Origin: Aplectana chamaeleonis
Taxonomy: Eukaryota > Nematoda > Chromadorea > Rhabditida > Cosmocercidae
DNA: 64,000 nucleotides
Direction of reading: 5' to 3'
NCBI GenBank assembly: GCA_029168955.1
Contig: JAPDOI010001737.1
Coordinates: forward strand, 62,001 to 126,000
Position 1 is the first letter of the stretch. Every line of letters starts with the position of its first letter. Below are positions 10,742 through 24,400 of this stretch, in pieces. The position numbers were made by a program, and so were the translations under genes. The notes under the pieces are model-generated. The model was not told where the DNA came from. It saw nothing but the letters and a program-made list of their open reading frames with translations, and did not search any database.

Positions 10742-11328
10742 ATCAACAACTTGTACAGAGCTGTCATAAATGAAGCATCTATTGGTTTCGCTCGTTTCAA
10801 GGGTGTCTGCATACGGTCGCGATGAAAAGGTTTTCCTCGCGGGAACTAAAAATGTTCTCAAACCAGATGTTTCCAATAAATCTAACCATTCAGAGATAGA
10901 TTTTTCCAAATGATTCCGTTGAGATTGAGTGCAGATACCTCGTAGGCCCAATTGAAGGCACCCTACAAAGGCTGTAGTAGTCTTGCCCATGTATGCAGTG
11001 AAGCTTTTCACTGCTCAGTACCCGTCTGCTGGATCCAAATGTCACTTTCGGAAAAATGGTTAAACTTCACAGTAAACAAAATCTGTAGTAAATATAAACC
11101 TCCTCAGACTACCTTTCAGATTTAAATAAAGCCTTATTAATCGCGAGCTGTCATAGAGAGTTCAAAACGTCCTCGAAGAGTGTTCGGCGTGTACGTCAAA
11201 TTTCGCCCACTCCGTGACTGAAAGCTATGGAAAAACTTGAGAAGCATTCTGCATCAATACCGCAATATCCTTTCAACTACAAAAAGCTCCTATCAACAGG
11301 GTCGAGCAGGACTGGATAGTATGCCAAC
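10742..11328. other. Stretch between two hAT elements, no gene seen
   Basis: No coding family is recognised. A partial hAT-like end (CAGGGTCGAGCAGG) lies at about 11297-11310, just left of the next complete element. Confidence 0.4.
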
Positions 11329-11709
11329 CAGGGTTGAGCAGCGTTGTGACTGGTCACAACGGGGGATCGTAAAATTTTTGGAATTTTCGGGAAAAAATAA
11401 AAATTCGGGGAGGGGTCGTTTTTTTGACAAAAATAGGATTTTCTCAAACCACATGGTAAGGTAAAATGAGGTAGGACTAGTCAGCCGCGTGCGAGGTGTA
11501 TGCATTTTCAACAATATAAACGCAGAATATGTACAGAGAAGCTGTTTGGAAAATTGACACTTTTTGACGAAATTGACAATTAGACACTAAATAAAGCTCT
11601 GAAAACTTTTGGTCCCAGTGGGTCCAAAAAAAAATTTGGGTTTTTTTTAAATGAAAGTGGGGGGGTCGTAGCCGCAAAAAAAATTTCCACAACGGCCTGC
11701 TCAACTCTG
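11329..11709. mobile_element. hAT-type non-autonomous element with 8-bp target duplication
   Basis: It starts CAGGGTTGAGCAGCGTTGTG and ends AACGGCCTGCTCAACTCTG. It is flanked by the perfect 8-mer ATGCCAAC at 11321-11328 and 11710-11717. The subterminal ACTGGTCACAACGGGG and GGGGTCGTA motifs are shared with the copies at 10235 and 13504. It has no coding capacity. Confidence 0.9.
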
Positions 11710-12117
11710 ATGCCAACGAGGGTGGTAGAAGTTTTCGGAAATTTTTTATAGGGGGATAGTGCATTTTTGGAACGGTAAAAAAAGTATGTTTCCAGAAGAA
11801 CGAAGTTACAGAAAATTATGAGAATTTCGTTGTACAAACCACCGGAATATAATTAAGTCAAGTTTTTTTAAGCAAAGGTCGAGGTCGCTTGCGAAAATTC
11901 CCCGAGCAGGGCATTTAACGCAAGCAAGGAACAAATTGGTATCCAGCCCTCTTTAAATTCCACTTTGATTAGCCCTTTCATTCAGTTCTCGTTCTGCCTT
12001 ATTCAGATTGTGACGTAATCTGTGCCGAAATTTCATGATTCTTCATCATTACAGTTGTTGCTACTATATGGCACTGCTTTTCACTGACAAGTATACCGCT
12101 ATGACTGAAAATAAGGA

Positions 12118-12206
12118 CGGAAACCGTGCTCTGGCGATGCGCCAGCAGAAATGCGCCGCGACCGCGCCGCAGCCGACCTAGTCGCAAAAAAATGCGGCCG
12201 GAATCC
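12118..12206 (-). repeat. Right arm of inverted repeat (pair with 10077-10170)
   Basis: This is the reverse complement of the left arm, including GTCGCAAAAAAATGCGGCC. It ends 205 bases before the rps-25 start codon, so it sits where the promoter of rps-25 should be. Confidence 0.75.
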
Positions 12207-12394
12207 TTTGGAATTGCAGTTCCACAAGTAGAAGTACGAAGAAAAAACATCTTAAGGAACCTTTCTGAAAGGAATACATTTGCAGTCACTTGATCTTCTG
12301 CCAGTGATGTGTAATTTCCGTCATCGTTGTTTCTCCAGGAGAACGCCGTTACGTGCGCATTCTGTAAATTTTTTTGTTCCCAAATTTTAATGGA

Positions 12395-12411
12395 AGTTTA
12401 ATATAGGTAAT
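12395..12411 (+). promoter_or_regulatory. Possible spliced-leader acceptor of rps-25
   Basis: TTTAATATAG ends at 12406, followed by GTAAT and the ATG at 12412. It is an acceptor-like AG five bases before the start. A TTTTTTT tract precedes it. This is moderate evidence for trans-splicing. Confidence 0.45.
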
Positions 12412-15400
12412 ATGCCTCCGAAGACGACTAAAAAGTCAGACCCGAAAGGAGGAAAGGCTCCACCCGGTAAGAAGAAGGAGGGATCCGGAGGAAAAGCCAA
12501 GAAGAAGAAGTGGTCCAAGGGAAAGGTCAGAGATAAGCTCAATAACATGGTTTTGTTCGACCAGGCGACTTACGACAAGCTTTACAAGGAGGTGTGTTTT
12601 GTTGTTTCTTCATTTCATCGTATGTTCTATTTTTTCTGTTTATATTTTCCATTGCAATTACCGTGCCGTTTGAGAAGAAAAAAAAACTGGCTCGAACAGG
12701 GACATGTGGAAATTTTCTTTTCGATGGCGTCCAGATACTTCACAAATCAAATTCGGAGACTTAAGGCGTCGGCATAGTGGAAAGTCTGCGAGCGAGCGAA
12801 TGGGGGCGTGGCCTTGAAAATTTTGCGGTGGAGTCGCAGGCATCCCCGCAGAGTGTGATTTCCATTAGAGCGCGGATGCAATTTAAGGACTTTCGTTTCA
12901 TTAGTTTGGTGAGATTTGGTTCGGAATCTGTTGTTTCCACTATTTTTATGTTGGCTTTTCTAATTTTCTATTCCCTGGAAGTAACCGGGTGTGACACAAA
13001 CCATCATCGTTGTGCATATTTGTTCATTTTAACCTAATGACAGCAAAAATCAAATTTATACGTACAAATGATGGTGTTTGCATCATTCACGGCTGAACAC
13101 TAGTGTTCTTGTATAGAAACAGACGCAGGAAATGACGAATAGTTGGAAAACTGAAAGCAAAATATACAAAATAGCTCTCAAATTTTTGGATGATGGTGCT
13201 GGCGAGTTGAAATGTTGAATACTATGAGGATTGATTTCTATCGTGAATTGATCGCAAAGATTAGCAAAGAAACTGCAAATCGCTAGTAACTTGCAAATTC
13301 GCTTGAAAATCACAATCGTCTCGAGCATTTCGCAGCGAGCTTTGCTGCGAGTTTGCGATTTCCGCGAGGGACAAGACACTCTGCGCACGCCCCTCCGTCG
13401 CAGCCCCCCATTATGCGGAGGCCTTTTCACTGATACGCAATCAGCGAACGCAATTCTTTGCAATATTATGGGTTTACAAGAAAAGCAGGCGCTGATTGAC
13501 GGGCAAGGTTGAGCAGGGTTGCGACTCGGCGCAACGGGGGTCGTAAAATTTTTGGCAGTTTTCAGTTAAAAAATGAAAATTCGGGGGGTCGTAAAAAATT
13601 GGAGGAAAAAAGGAATTTTCTCCAAACCACTCAGTAAGCTAAAATGAGGTATTAATAGTCAGTCGCGTGTGAAAGTTATGCATTTTTTGTCCAGAGCTTC
13701 GTCAAAGTTTTTTGTGTATTCAAATTCAACATAAAAATAGTACTACAGTTTGTCTGCGCAATCGCGTTCAGTCCTCATTATCACAATCGTAGAAGTAAAG
13801 CGGTTGTTTAAAAAAACAAATATGAAAGTGAAGAAATCATTCTCAAAACAACAGCTTCGCTTCTGCGATTATGATAAAGAGACTGCGGACTGAACGCGAT
13901 TGCGCAACTAGATCATACCCTCCTCACTGAGGTGTTCCAGGCCAGTTCTGTTGGGCTTTTGGTTTTTTAAAATTGAACTTAGTCTTAGATCTAAAGAATT
14001 TCATATTTTCCAACTCTATCGCTCTCCAAAGGTTGGACAAATTTCGGGGGGAGGTCGTAAAAACTTTTGGAATTTTTTTACGGTGTACTTGGGTGCGAGA
14101 AGACTGGGGATTTGACCCGTAATATTCACTGTAAACATGAGGTGGTTCAGTGGTAGATTGCTCGCCTGCCACGCGGGCGGCCCGGATTCGTTTCCCGACA
14201 GATGCATCAAACTGTACGTGGGTGCGGGAAGACTGGGGATTCGACCCGTGTAATGTAAGGTGAGAAAAACGGTGGTTCAGTAAGTTTATGGATAGCAAGA
14301 AGGCATCTCCTGATAGAACAACTTCTCTCATGACGAAAGCCCTCTTCGTCGGTTTGTACGGAAAGATCTTCTTTCCTGCACACTGCCGCGGCACGAACGT
14401 ACGGCATCTCGGCAGAGGCCCGCCACACTGACGACACTGGATTTGTGGTTGAATCCAACTTCGGTCGCCCGTTTCTTGAACCTCTGACAAAAACCCTTTT
14501 GCGGCTGCAAATTAGAAGAACAACTTCGAACAGATACTAATACAGAGCCGCATAACCCTATTTACCGTTAGCCCTGCCCACCAGGTGAGCGGAGCACAGG
14601 TCGTCGAGGGCGACAGTGTCGTTGCTCGAGGAGGTCGTTGCTCCGCCGAAAATTGGCGCAGCGGCCTGCTCAACCCTGTTGACAGGTCGTAACAGGCTGC
14701 AATCAGTCGTCTTGTGCGAACAGCTAGGCGCTGCGCGACCGAAAACGGTTTCTCGCGACTGTCGTGAGACGAAATGATATAGTGACGTGCGATTCATCAC
14801 ATAATCGGGTGTAACGTTGCTACTGCCGGGCGGCCTTTCGGTAGGTTCTTTGAACCAAGGAGAGTCGAAATGACAGCAGTATTTTACAACTCGCGCGAAT
14901 CGATCCTCCCTTGCAAATGCTCATTAGAATATGTGTTGTACCGAGCTGTTTTTACGTGCGTACGGTGCAAGTAGCGCAGGCGCGCGAAGACAGAAGCGAG
15001 ATCTCGAGGAGGAGCGCATGTCTGGGCGCGAGGAAATGGGAATGTATAATCGAGGCATCCGTTGCTGTTACAGTAGCCGAATCAAATCCGCGCTATATAC
15101 GATACGCAGCGTGGCCCGATGTAATTACGCAGTTTTCTGCCAACTATCCATATTTCGCGTCTTCAGAGGCCCGAAATTTTTGTCTGAGTGGTTACCTAGA
15201 GGACAATGTTGGCTTTGAGCATTTTTTTTCGTGAATTTTGTTTTTTTACCAGAGGAAGTTCTGCACATTAATGGTATTCATGGTAATGGTATTTATGGCA
15301 AAAAACCATTTCTACCTAACACGTCTAGTTCTGTCCTTATCATAGCGATCCGCTCCGCAGCTGCGGGCAACCACTGTTACAGCACGCAACACGATGATAA

Positions 15401-18400
15401 ACGTGCCAGATCACGCTCTGTAGCGACGGGTCTCTGCAACTGGAATTTAGCTCGGATAAGCTTAGTTTGCCAGTGAGTGAGCGTGTGAAATACAGCGTGA
15501 GCAAGCAATCAATTTGTTAGCTGCCTCTTCCGGGTCGCGCTTACGTTTGTTCTACACTCAAATTTCTAGTTGCTAACGCCTACAGTGTCGCGCTCACGCG
15601 TGTTCTATGTTGAATCAATGAGTATTGTAATAGGACCGTACCGCTTACCGCATCGGACTGGCAGCGGAAGTGGCGTGCTGCCAGCGAGCTGCTCTCCGTC
15701 TGTACGCAGGGGTGTTATTCGCAGGAACCGCGTTCGTCCGGGTCAGCCTTAGCGCGGCATCTATCACTAGTCGGCTGCTTCACAGAAAGTGCTGTACATC
15801 ACCTCACAATGGTTTGCGTGCGATCTTCATCTTCTTTGCAGCCTTGTGCGATTAGCTTGCGATTATTAATGAAAACCGTTGCATGTCGAATTTTGTTTTT
15901 CTCTTCGCAACTAAGCCTCATTTTTAGTGTTTTCGAATAGGTGGGTGCGCCGCTTTCATGTACTGCTTTTCTTGACTCTCAACTGAGAATTTGAAGTGGT
16001 CTGCTTTATACGGAGATGCGCCATTCATACCCGCGACAAGTCGAAGCGACCAACGATGCTGCTGCGATCTGAAATCGCTGGGCGAAGCTATTTGAAACCG
16101 CTTCGTCCAGCGATTTCAAACCGTCGAGCGACTTCGGATCGCTCGTGGGGACGTAATTTTGCGTCAAATGGGGCGGAAATTTGCGGACATTTCCGCGAGA
16201 AATGTTTCTCTTTAAAACCTCTTTCTGAAGGTAAACATTAAAACCTTCAATTTTTTTTCGATCATGGTGTGAGGTCCGCATTTTGACGCGGAATACCCTA
16301 CGTCCTGGCGAAAGACTACTGCCAAGTCGCTTCGACTAGACGAATCGCTTCTATCATGGATGCGACGGCACTAGTCGAAGCGACTTAAAGGCTCCTTTTA
16401 AGCTGGTCGCTTCGACTTGAATGCGAAGCGACCAGTAACACTGCCGCGATCTGAATTCTATGGGCGAAGCCATTTGAAATCGCGGGCAAATTTGCGGATA
16501 ACGCCGCGAAATCATTCTCCTTGCTCGCACGGATTACTTTGTGGACTGCTATAACAAGAGGGGTGGCATGCATGAACGCTTATGAGGAGGTCAGGGAGCT
16601 GCTCCGCGTTCTACGTGCGAAGCGTCGAGCCAGAGATGACCCGAAGATCATGCCGTCCCCACTGCGCAACCTCACGACGCACGGTGAACTCTTCGCCTAA
16701 CTATTTTTGCTCTAATTTCGATCCTGCTTAACTCCTATCTTTTCGCGACTGGTTGAAGCGACCAGCTATGAGTGGGGCTTTAGGCCTCTCACCACCTTTA
16801 TTCATGAGAACCATTATTCGATCCTTCTGAAGTAGGCTAGCACCCACCCAGGAGTAAAGGCTATAAGTGGTTAATCAGAATGCGTCGACGCGAACTCGCG
16901 TGGGGGGTGGGGGTTAAGGGTGTCAACGATTGACGGTGCTTGCGCACTGCACCACCGCGGCGCGAGTGCTAGGATGCAGTGTGCGAACATCGCCGCGTGA
17001 TGACTACGGCGTCGCGCGAGAGAAATTATATTGATCATATCTGTAGCCGCCGGTTTTGTTGTATGAAATAAACTCGTCTAGTACTTGATTTGATTTGATT
17101 TATTACACGGTAGCACCGTGTCAAAGACAACAACAAAAAAAAGAAATACCCAACGACAATTAAGAGACTAAAGGCACCAAAATTAGTCGACCAGCAATAA
17201 TAAAGCAAATGGACCAACTGACTATTAGGCATACACCGGCATCGTGAAGAAAGGAGATCTTACAAACATAACTCCTGGGACAACAGAGAACACTCAAGTG
17301 TCTTTTTGAATTCACTGAGTTTCCCCACTACCAAACCTGATCGAAGTAGTTTATTGAATTCAGACCCCGCCCTATTGACAAAGAAGTGCTGTCGTACATT
17401 CCGCCTGGCCCCGATGAGACCCAATTTCACCGGTGCTCCCCTAGTGGTCGATGGTCTAAGGTTGAACAGCCGGCTAGCCTTGATACCGGCACTTTCATGA
17501 ATGATCTTATACATCATTATCATATCAAACCTTCTCATGTGCTCTAGAGTGGTTAGGCCCAATTTAGCGTTCCTGGTGACATGACACACGTTACGATTAG
17601 TCTGAAACCACGATGTCCTGAAGAAAACTCTACGTGTAAAGGTATTTTGGACTTTCTCCAGCGCATCGATAGATCCTTTTTTGTATGAATTAAAGACTAC
17701 CGTACCATACTCCATAAGCGGACGTACCTTATTTTTATACACCTCCGTCAGCACGTTTGCATTAGTAGTTGATAGTGCTCGAAACGCGCTGTGCATCATC
17801 CTATTAGCCGTGGACGCGACCTGGAGGCAGTGATTGCGAAACTAAGATCATCCTTGATAAGAAAACCAAGGTCCTTAATCTCGCTGATCTCGCTCAACTG
17901 CAAACCGTCGATAGTATAGGAGCAACTAACTCGCCTCTTACCAAGCTTCATTACTTTAGTCTTTTCTCTGGAAAGCGGCAATTTCTATTCATTCGACCAT
18001 TTGGCTACATCATTAAGAGCTTTTTGCAAACACTCCAAATCTTCCATTGTCAAATTAGGTTTATACAACTTAATGTCATCAGCAAATGCCGAACAGCCGA
18101 CGTTGTTCAAGGATATAATCGAGGGAAGTTCATACGTATAAATATTAAAGAGAATTGGCGAAACCACACCCCCCTGGGGAGCACCACTAAGCACTGCAAA
18201 AGGAGAGGAGAACGTACTATTAAGCCTGACTCTGAAAGTTCTGCCCGTGAGAAAAGCACGAACCCAAGCCACTATACGCGGATGGATACCCACTATTTTT
18301 AGCTTGTTTACTAATTTACGATAAGAAACTCTGTCAAATGCCTTGGAAAAATGAAGGTAAATAACATCCACACCTATATCCTTGTCCAGCGCACTCGTCC

Positions 18401-21400
18401 AATCATCAAGTGACTGCATCATAGCCGAAATTGTCGATTTACCCTTTTGAAAACCATGTTGGTGTTCCGAGATGATGGAGTGCTCCTCTAGATGAGCCAT
18501 AATTCTTTTCTTTAATACTTTTTCAAAAAACCTTGCAAAGATAGACGTAATACTGATGGGCCGGTAATTGTTGGGATCCGAAAACGGTTTCTTCTTCGGT
18601 ATAGGAGTAACAAAAGATGTACGCCATCTGCTCGGAACATCAGCACTCATAAAAGTCTGGTTGAAAATGTATGCAAGCGGGCTAACTATTATATCAATCA
18701 CCTTTTTAATGAAACAATGGTATATGATCCGGCGTGTCAGAAAACGAATTGGGCCATCTGGCTAGTAGCTCCGACAATTCCCCCGGGTGAAACCATACAG
18801 AGTCAGGCATAACAGGAAAAAGAGAAGGACTAAAACTCTCATCCAAGTCAGTATCAAGGAATGATTTCTTAAACATACTTGCCAGAAGTTGAACTTTTTG
18901 GCCGTCTTCCACTGCACTGGAACCATCCCCTCTCAGAAGACATCCCACCCGAGATTTATTTTTGAGTCTCGAATTAAGTAATCTGTAGAATGAGTTTTTA
19001 TTTTTGGACTCGATAACTTTTCTTTCCTTGTTACTGTTATACTTCTTAAAATGTTTTTCAAATAATGCCGCAGCTCTTTTGTATTCGCACCAATCCTCAG
19101 CCCTGTTACTACTATTTGCCATGTTCCAGGCTTGAGATTTCCTGTGAGAGAGATTTTCCAAGTGCTCAGGGAGGTACGCCTTCTTCGTAGCCACCAGACT
19201 AATCGGTACAAATAAATCAATGGTGTGGTCAAGGATGGAAAGAAAAAGTTCATATTTAGCTTCCACAGTATCCACGGTACTCAGTGAGCCGTACCAATCC
19301 ACATTACCTATAGTCTACTGCAATGAAAGTCGGACGTGGTGAGGTTGCGGACTCGTCCTAACGTACGGTAGTTTGTTAGTGGTATCACTCATTTTCCCAA
19401 TACACCTGCGATAGATTGGTGAGTCTATGTTTTCACCGATACCACTACACCTATGGAAGCAATGAAAGCAGGTGAAAATGTAAGAGTAGAAACAAAAACT
19501 CACCGACCAATCTCAGTTATTCCGAAAGAGTGAGTGATAACACAATCAGACTACAGTATGTTAGGAGGAGTCCGTAACCTCACCAGGTCCTACTTCCATT
19601 GCTGTAGACTTTAGGTATTCATTTATACACGCAAAATCGGCTTTACTGTATACTCTATTGTAAATTTTCCTATCAGAGGCCTCGATATGCGCATTTAGCT
19701 CGAAAACTATAGAAGCATGGTCACTAGTGCCCAATGGGGCCAGAGTATCCACTTCTACAATCAAGCCGTCCTCATTGGACAGTAACAGATCCAAAACATT
19801 GCTACCTCGTGTAGCCATAATGTTATTCTGGGTGAGATTATGCGAAGCACACATATCTAGGAATAGCCTACGACTCAGGTTTGTAGCCGTAGGAACAAGC
19901 TGCGCCCATGATATATCTGGTAAATTGAAATCGCCCGTAATAACACAAGACTGACTACAAGAAAGCAAATCACTTAAGGTTTTAATAAAAGTTTCAAAAG
20001 AGTCAGCAGAGCATGAGGGCAGTAAGAGTAAGCAATAACTATTCTCAGCGTCCTATTACTAACAACAATGTCAGCACAAAGTAGTTCGTAATTTTCAGAA
20101 CAAGGCTCCTCGTACACTAACCTTGAACAAAGAGACTTACTCAACAAAAGAGCCACTCCGCCGCCCCTCTTGTGCGGTCGGTCTTATCTAAGCAGATCAA
20201 ACAGAACACAAACCACCAAATAACGAAGCATCAGTGACGTGAGGCGTCAACCACGTTTCAGACAGCGCTATAATGCCAAAATCAAGTTGTTGAATGTATC
20301 CTATAAGACTTAATATTTTTAGGAAGGGAACGTGTGTTCGAAGAGAGACATTTGAGATTGCTATCAGCGGTCCGGGGAGGATTTACAAGTTTAAATTAAC
20401 ACCCGAAGGACCGGAGGCAACGTTATCACTGACGTGCTGACCGGGAATACAATTCTAACTCGTACTAGGCACTTGAGAGGAAACTGGATCGTTACTGATA
20501 TTGATACAACTCACCCTAACAGGACCATTAACGTTTACGCCAGGAGTAATGATATTAACAGGAGTGATTACACCAGGATTGACCGCCGGAGAATTCAATA
20601 TAACAGGGGTAGTACCACCAATGGGAGGACTTACATTCGCACCCGCATGATTCACATTGACAAGAGCAGGACTGCGACGAGCTCTTCGCTCAGGACCGCG
20701 CCGCTCACGTTCCTCCCGAGGGAGGGAGGCTCTGATGAACAGGCCATTGGTGAACGGGAAACGCTTGAGCTGAGGAGCGCGCCTTAGTACTGTCTTGGCA
20801 ATGCTCGATGCAGGGAAGATCACTTTGAGCAACCTATTATGAGAGGAGTCATCGCGGCCCATACGATGTGTCGATGCAGGAAAGCAATCAATAGACAGGA
20901 AATTCAATATATCAAAAACACATGAATGGTCGTTAATAGCTCTATCTCGCGGGCATTTGCTACGATTCTCTGGAACTCCTGGAGATGACGGCGAATTTGA
21001 AACGGGAACAGCACTAGCACAAGGAACATCACTGATATTATCCGGAACGTTCTGACTACTAAGGGCTTCCCTCAATGTAGCATTCAACCTGTCGTTCACC
21101 TGGCTTAGCTCCGTATTAGCCTTAACCATATCTCGGACCATCTCGGCTAACTCACAGTTTTTCTTACATAATGATTCAACCTGACTCCTTTCATTCAGGA
21201 GGTAAGCGATAATTGTCCGAATATGCATCGGCAGCGAATCGTCGTCAACCAGTGCCTTCGCGGCTTTACCAAAGTCCATTGTCGGCGACAGCTCTTCCAC
21301 CAGGTTTTTGCGGATCTTGCTGCCCTGAAGTGTCGGAGGGCAGACCGGAGTTTCGCTCGTCATCGGGCTTCGGAAAGCTCTGACTACAATTTGAGGCGCA

Positions 21401-24400
21401 TTCATTTACCGCAAACGGCATAGAGTGCCGTGTAGGTTCTGCTCCCTTTTGGGCAATCTAGACCCAGATTGATGGAAACGGTGCACAGAACATATACTAC
21501 GTGGACATTGTTGGCGTCAATGTATTGTGCACCAGCAAAAGGGGACCAAATCGCGATCTGCGTCTTTGCATTCCATTCAGGAACGAATTTTACATGATTT
21601 CTTGTTTGCGTATTCGGAGAATTTGATGGACCTCAGGAGAAAGTGTGGGGGGAGGTAGATTCCACGATGCCCATTATTCGTCCCAGCCTACTGCGCCTGC
21701 GTCGCGTGTCGATAGACCTCACTGGGGCGCGACAGCAGCTCCCCACATCTGACTCGAGGAGCCTTGAATTATGGTTAGAGAGTAGACCTGGGCGTCAGGC
21801 TTCCGAGCAAAGCATTCCAGCAATCGATTTGTGGTTAAACAGGAACTAGACAACTCTGGTATGCCGGCTTCGATTTGTTTCATTTTACTTAGCACTCTTA
21901 ATGGTTTTAGAAAGGCATCCTTATCTTGAAGACACGTTTAAGTTACCAGAACACTGCAGCCACGTCTCAATTGGGTAAGATCTCGATAAGTTATGCACTC
22001 ATGTACAAGTCCTCTTGTCTATAGACCATTGAATATCATTTCTATTTTCGACCTATACGTTTTCGACCCTTGTTTCAAATTTCTGGACACAATCTGATCA
22101 TCGGTGAAGTGGGGCTAGCTCCAAATACTTGGAATTTTCTCAATTTCGTCTTTTCAAGCGGCAATTATGTGTATTGTGCCATCTATTTGTTAATTACACA
22201 CTGCGAGTTGTATTATGTGGCAGTATTCCTTGGCTATTCGTTATCTCGTGAACGAAGACACCGGTTTTGCTGAATTCTAAGATGTTCGTAAGCGCGAACC
22301 AATGCGAAATAGCGCGCGCGACGAGCTGACTGTCGCGTTTGGCACGTTTCGCCGCGCGCGTGGCAGTTTGCGGCCGCGCGGTAGGCTGAGGCGGATAATC
22401 AGGATCGGATTCCACACGCCGTGGCGCCAATTTTCGGCATATCTACGACCCCCTCCCTGTTGACCGATTTGAAAAAAAAACCAAAATTTTTACGATCCAC
22501 TTACGCAAGATTATACTGAAGAGTCCATCCTAACAAGGGACGACACCCCGGGGGAGGCGACGTCCTGAAAAAAAGTTCTTCTGAGAGTTGTGGGGGATGG
22601 ATAGAGTAACAATAATCTATGTTCGGGTTTTCCTAAGGGCCTCCCGATATTCCAGAAAAAAAGAAAAATTGTATGAAGCTACCTGTAACCCCTACTCGGA
22701 GCATTTGGAGTGAGTTCATATGCTTGGCACACATTTAGTTACAAAAAAGTTGCCCTATATAAGGTTTGACGGTTTGATTCTGGCCCATTCGTGAGATATA
22801 AGCCGTTTTCGAGCTCACTGTGCATCCCATTCCTCGTATCACTTGACTGAAGTTGCCATAGCCACTGTGCAGAGATGGTCGAGAGGATAACGATTGGGAA
22901 TTCTAAATTACGGGTGGATGCTCGGTTGCGGGTTCGATTCCCGCAATGCATCTTCTGACAAAGTTGTTTTGCATTTATCCGATTGCGTATCCACGAGGTT
23001 TTTCATTCACATTTTATCTTGCTTATTCCAATCTTATTGGGTTTACAATTTCTATCGCTTGAATCCCTGTACTATATGAGCACTTCCTCACGTTTTTCAA
23101 AAAAATTATTCTTTTCACTTTCTTGTGCTAGCATTGCGGGTTTATTGAGAAATATTGCAATGTGAACATCTTGTAGCTTTGCTTTACTTTTCTCGAGTAA
23201 AGAAAAACACCTTTCTTGAACACTTAAAAGTCGTTTGCGAATAATCGGTGAAAAAAAGCGTTACCATTGCAAGAAGCAATGCGATGAACCCTTTCTTAAA
23301 AATTATCATCATGGCCGCAGTTTTGATTTTCAGAAGGCAACAATCGGTTGCCCAATACATCTGCCGATCCTCCATCGAAAACTACTAAACTTGGCACGGT
23401 CTCGCAGAAAATTTTTTCCGATTATCTGGAGTTCGAGTTTGAGTGATCGAGTATATGGCGAAAAAGTCGAAGTTTTTTCTCCGTATTGATCCAAATAAAG
23501 CATATTGAGGTAGATGGGTGTTAGATATTGTAGCCAGCCAGTTTCCTCTTTTGAAAACCCGAAAGCACAGCCATGGTGCATGTTACGTAAAGATACCTCT
23601 AGTCGCCGTCGCGCGGCGCGGCGAGGTGTGATGGAGCGCGCTCGTCACACCACGCACACATACACACACACACACACCGCTAGTCGCATAGTGGTGAGGC
23701 CAATGCTGGCAGAGTTTTGATTCATATCGCATACCGTTTTTCTAGGATACATTTTTAGCCCAAATACTGACATTGGATCCATTATTAGAGCTGATTTTCA
23801 ATTGTAGTGGAAAGCGACCACGCCAACACCTGCTGAACTAACAGCACCTGAGTATTTCGTTAATGATGACAACTTGCTCATTCACAGGGAATTTCACGGA
23901 TTTACGCTCCTTTCCTCAACACGTGTTCAATGATGTATTCATCATTAGCTTCTAAATGTATCAAAAATATATTATATACGCTCGCAAAAAATCAGAAATT
24001 GACTACACATTTTTCCATGAGAAAGTTTGTTCATGAAGCATAGGACGGTCCAGCTTCATCGTGTAGCGGGCTCTGTCTCATATCTTGAACTAAAGCATGT
24101 AGATCGTCAATATCAGTCCTTGGCTTATGTTTCTTCAGTTTTCCACGATAAATCATGTATGTGAAACACTTTTATTTTACTATTACTACGGGGACGTATT
24201 TTACTCTACCACCTGGCATGTGTACCTACCGTCAGCAAAGCAACCTTTTGCAGATGAGGTTTCGCGCCGTCTTTCGTCAGCTCTGGACGTGGCGCTACAA
24301 CTACCCACATCCGCTGATTGCGCCAAGGCTGCGGTTGCATTTATCTGTTCCAAAATCTTGTCTAAATTTTCGAGCGCTTCATTTGTACCCGCCTTTGCCA

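Larger units (their letters stand above)
13504..14678. mobile_element. Larger hAT-type element (1.2 kb) with captured sequences
   Basis: The left end CAAGGTTGAGCAGGGTTGCG and right end CGGCCTGCTCAACCCTG match the hAT ends at 10235 and 11329. The flanks are TTGACGGG (13496-13503) and TTGACAGG (14679-14686), an 8-bp duplication with one mismatch. Unlike the short copies, it contains a tRNA-Gly-like segment, a duplicated 30-base block and a piece resembling the 5' region of the PHD-LINE. It encodes no transposase. Confidence 0.8.
17085..21410 (-). mobile_element. CR1-like LINE, near full length, degenerate, with a nested MITE
   Basis: On the minus strand it runs ORF1 (21405-20455), endonuclease (20156-19612), a nested 301-bp element, linker, then reverse transcriptase (18701-17985 and later frames) to a C-terminal domain at 17799-17260. 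The 3' end is a short (AAATC)n-like tract at 17088-17102 (TGATTTGATTTGATTT on the plus strand). Motifs include [81 protein letters not shown] and [10 protein letters not shown]. The RT motifs fit the CR1/L2 group. Several frameshifts are present. It lies antisense in the rps-25 intron. Confidence 0.9.

Noticed and set aside
22868..22950. Functional tRNA gene
   Set aside because: A and B boxes are present, but the acceptor strands do not pair and the anticodon arm is poor.
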